DNA of 14,913 nucleotides. Source: CAYPCH01 sp964409165. GTDB lineage: Bacteria; Bacillota; Clostridia; Acetivibrionales; Acetivibrionaceae. The position numbers were made by a program, and so were the translations under genes. The notes under the pieces were generated by a model. The model did no database searches. It was not told where the DNA came from and worked only from the letters and a program-made list of their open reading frames with translations. Shown here in pieces: positions 13,793 to 14,913 of this stretch (position 1 is the first letter of the stretch; each line of letters begins with the position of its first letter). The stretch covers positions 1 through 14,913 of the forward strand of contig CAYPCH010000095.1 in the NCBI GenBank assembly GCA_964409165.1, given 5' to 3'.

Positions 13793-13821
13793 AAGTGACA
13801 GAGAACCGTCCCCTGACATCC
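13793..13821. repeat. 29-bp hairpin repeat, copy 2 (inverted, slightly degenerate)
   Basis: Aligned to the reverse complement of copy 1 it matches 24 of 29 bases; the differences fall in the outer stem, which weakens its own hairpin (AAGTGACA versus TGACATCC). A short echo, CTGACATC, follows 10 bp later (13813-13820 and 13823-13830). Confidence 0.75.
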
Positions 13822-13841
13822 TCTGACATCGATATGGGCGA

Positions 13842-13875
13842 ATTTTAAGATATTTTGAGGTATTTTAAGATATTT
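13842..13875. repeat. 14-bp direct repeat, 20-bp period
   Basis: ATTTTAAGATATTT occurs at 13842-13855 and 13862-13875, exactly 20 bp apart, about 40 bp upstream of the -35 box of the surface-protein promoter. The spacing of two helical turns would suit paired regulator sites, but AT-rich low complexity is an alternative. Confidence 0.5.
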
Positions 13876-13913
13876 CTCATATTTTTTTCCCAAAATGTAT
13901 TTACAATAATTGA

Positions 13914-13941
13914 TTGATATGTTAACATTTATCCGTATAAA
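13914..13941 (+). promoter_or_regulatory. Promoter of the surface-protein gene
   Basis: TTGATA (13914-13919), a 16-nt spacer and TATAAA (13936-13941) lie about 40 nt before the ATG. The ribosome site AGGGGG follows at about 13969-13974. Confidence 0.5.
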
Positions 13942-13980
13942 AATACACATATAATTTTATTTTATTTTAGGGGGTAAAAA

Positions 13981-14913
13981 ATGAAAAAATGGTTATCTGC
14001 ACTAATTGCCATACTAATGGTTATTCAAAGCATGCCTTTAAACTTATTTTCAGCGTATGCGAACACAGATGAATTCACATTGACAAGCACAACAACAAAT
14101 GCAACGACAAACACAACAACAAATGCAACGACAAACACAACAACAAATGTTACAACAGTATCTGATGCAGTGTATTTAAGGACGATGCAAGCAGTTCTGG
14201 AAGATGACTATACTGATGAGGCCCACAAGGCGACTGAACAACTAAAACTTGGAGAGATAACATATGGAGTTATAAATACTCCCGAAGATAAGGATTCTCT
14301 TATCTTTATACCACCGTCAGACGGAAGATATCGAATTGAAGGAATTGAAGGCGGAGGCCATTGTGCGGGATATCTTTTTGATTTCATAGATGGCTCGGTA
14401 GAGATGTTTGATACTGTCTATTCCAAAGACTCATGGTTTATTGAACAAGCTCTCATTGAAGGCAGAAAATACTATTTTCAGGTAACAAAGAAATACGGAC
14501 AGGATGACATCGGATCTTATGCTGTAAAGGTTTCCTACCTTGGAACGCAAGAAGAAGGCGAAACTGAACCCGAGGTTGTACCCATCGATGTGGAAGAAAC
14601 TGATTTATATACGGATGAGGTGCATAAAGCCACAGTACCTTTGAAGCTTGGCGGGTTGACTTATGGTGTTATAAACAGTGAAACGGATAAGGACTGTTTT
14701 ATTTTAAAGGTGCCTGTAGATGGGATATATAGGATTGAAGGCGTATACGGTGCCGCAGATTCTTTTGGGTATCTTTTTGAATTTGAGGGTACTTCCTATC
14801 TTACATATGAACCTGTCTGGTCAAATAAGATGTGGTATATCGAACAAAATCTAAGGGCTGACACAACATATCATTTCATGATGATGAAAAAGTTTAACAA
14901 TGCAGTACCTGGA
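13981..14913 (+). CDS. Secreted surface protein with Thr/Asn linker and PPC-like repeat domains (partial, 3' end outside window)
   Basis: The frame is open from ATG 13981 to the window edge (311 residues, no stop), so the gene is cut by the window. Residues 1-27 form a signal peptide (MKKWLSALIAILMV and a likely AYA|NT cleavage). Residues 36-60 are a Thr/Asn-rich linker. Two homologous domains follow, about 76-188 and 208-311 (incomplete). Both open with YTDE.HKAT, then LKLG..TYGVIN, a DKD, a DG.YRIEG turn, GYLF.F and W.IEQ. The pattern resembles bacterial pre-peptidase C-terminal (PPC) domains, beta-sandwich modules of secreted enzymes and surface proteins; this is a pattern judgement. AGGGGG lies about 6 nt before the ATG. 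A catalytic or wall-anchoring part could lie downstream. Confidence 0.82.
   Translation, partial: MKKWLSALIAILMVIQSMPLNLFSAYANTDEFTLTSTTTNATTNTTTNATTNTTTNVTTVSDAVYLRTMQAVLEDDYTDEAHKATEQLKLGEITYGVINTPEDKDSLIFIPPSDGRYRIEGIEGGGHCAGYLFDFIDGSVEMFDTVYSKDSWFIEQALIEGRKYYFQVTKKYGQDDIGSYAVKVSYLGTQEEGETEPEVVPIDVEETDLYTDEVHKATVPLKLGGLTYGVINSETDKDCFILKVPVDGIYRIEGVYGAADSFGYLFEFEGTSYLTYEPVWSNKMWYIEQNLRADTTYHFMMMKKFNNAVPG
14089..14148 (+). repeat. 24-bp in-frame tandem repeat encoding the Thr/Asn linker
   Basis: The unit ACAACAACAAAT plus GCAACGACAAAC is present twice exactly (14089-14112, 14113-14136), and its first half a third time (14137-14148). Each unit adds eight residues, TTTNATTN, so copy-number change keeps the frame. 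Confidence 0.9.

Larger units (their letters stand above)
13585..13821. mobile_element. REP/BIME- or MITE-like element bounded by inverted hairpin repeats
   Basis: Two inverted copies of a 29-bp hairpin repeat delimit about 235 bp in the region between the AI-2E transporter and the surface-protein gene. A 17-bp core, TGTCAGGGGACGGTTCT (13588-13604), is the exact complement of AGAACCGTCCCCTGACA (13802-13818). The ~180-bp interior has no convincing gene; it holds two 12-bp palindromes (ACTTTCGAAAGT at 13716-13727 and TATAAGCTTATA at 13735-13746) and a 53-codon frame (13633-13794) of unknown meaning. I recall similar GGGGACGGTTCT hairpins recurring in clostridial genomes, in the way REP elements tied to REP-associated tyrosine transposases do; that is memory, not checked. 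No transposase is present here, so it would be non-autonomous. Confidence 0.5.

Noticed and set aside
13633..13794. 53-codon plus-strand ORF (MKHLINQGDP...) inside the inverted-repeat element
   Set aside because: There is no good ribosome site or promoter and no recognisable motif. Open frames of this size occur by chance in AT-rich DNA; noted only because it ends at the second repeat.
1..14913. CRISPR array, tRNA or rRNA genes
   Set aside because: No regularly spaced direct repeats with unique spacers, no tRNA cloverleaf and no rRNA-like sequence were seen. The only tandem repeat is the in-frame linker at 14089-14148.

Overview
The window looks like chromosomal DNA of a low-GC anaerobic Firmicute of class Clostridia. 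The grounds are strongly purine-rich Shine-Dalgarno sites, AT-rich intergenic DNA, a V-type (not F-type) ATPase operon in the Enterococcus hirae ntp order, a secreted protein with a copper-amine-oxidase N-terminal-like domain, and a large repeat-bearing surface protein. A cellulolytic Acetivibrio/Ruminiclostridium-type clostridium would fit, but that is inference.

Layout. At 34-579 (-) is a membrane-anchored thermonuclease-family protein, divergent from an aldo/keto reductase at 732-1715 (+) that ends at a perfect 13-bp terminator hairpin. From about 1757 to 2104 is a gene-poor stretch that is not empty. It has a near-consensus minus-strand promoter, a 13-bp inverted repeat, a possible 24-residue hydrophobic peptide and a compact pseudoknot-like fold ending at the same terminator hairpin. 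This is the best candidate for something undescribed.

The centre (2237-10907, all -) is a complete nine-gene V-type ATPase operon, transcribed in the order H(ntpF)-I-K-E-C-F(ntpG)-A-B-D. It has a good promoter at 10976-11004 and a terminator at 2164-2194. A and B form the catalytic head, D and F the central shaft, C links shaft to ring, E and H form the peripheral stalks, and I and K form the ion channel and rotor ring. Subunit K carries the full set of Na+-ligand residues known from E. hirae NtpK, so the enzyme is predicted to be Na+-coupled.

Right of the operon, a secreted coiled-coil/Cu_amine_oxidN1 protein (11300-12430, +) meets an AI-2E-family (PerM-type) membrane protein (12433-13509, -) tail to tail, with only 2 bp between the stop codons. 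Upstream of the latter lies a ~235-bp element bounded by inverted copies of a 29-bp hairpin repeat (13585-13613 and 13793-13821), resembling a REP/BIME or MITE remnant. The window ends inside a secreted protein (13981 onward, +) with a Thr/Asn linker encoded by 24-bp tandem repeats, followed by two PPC-like domains.
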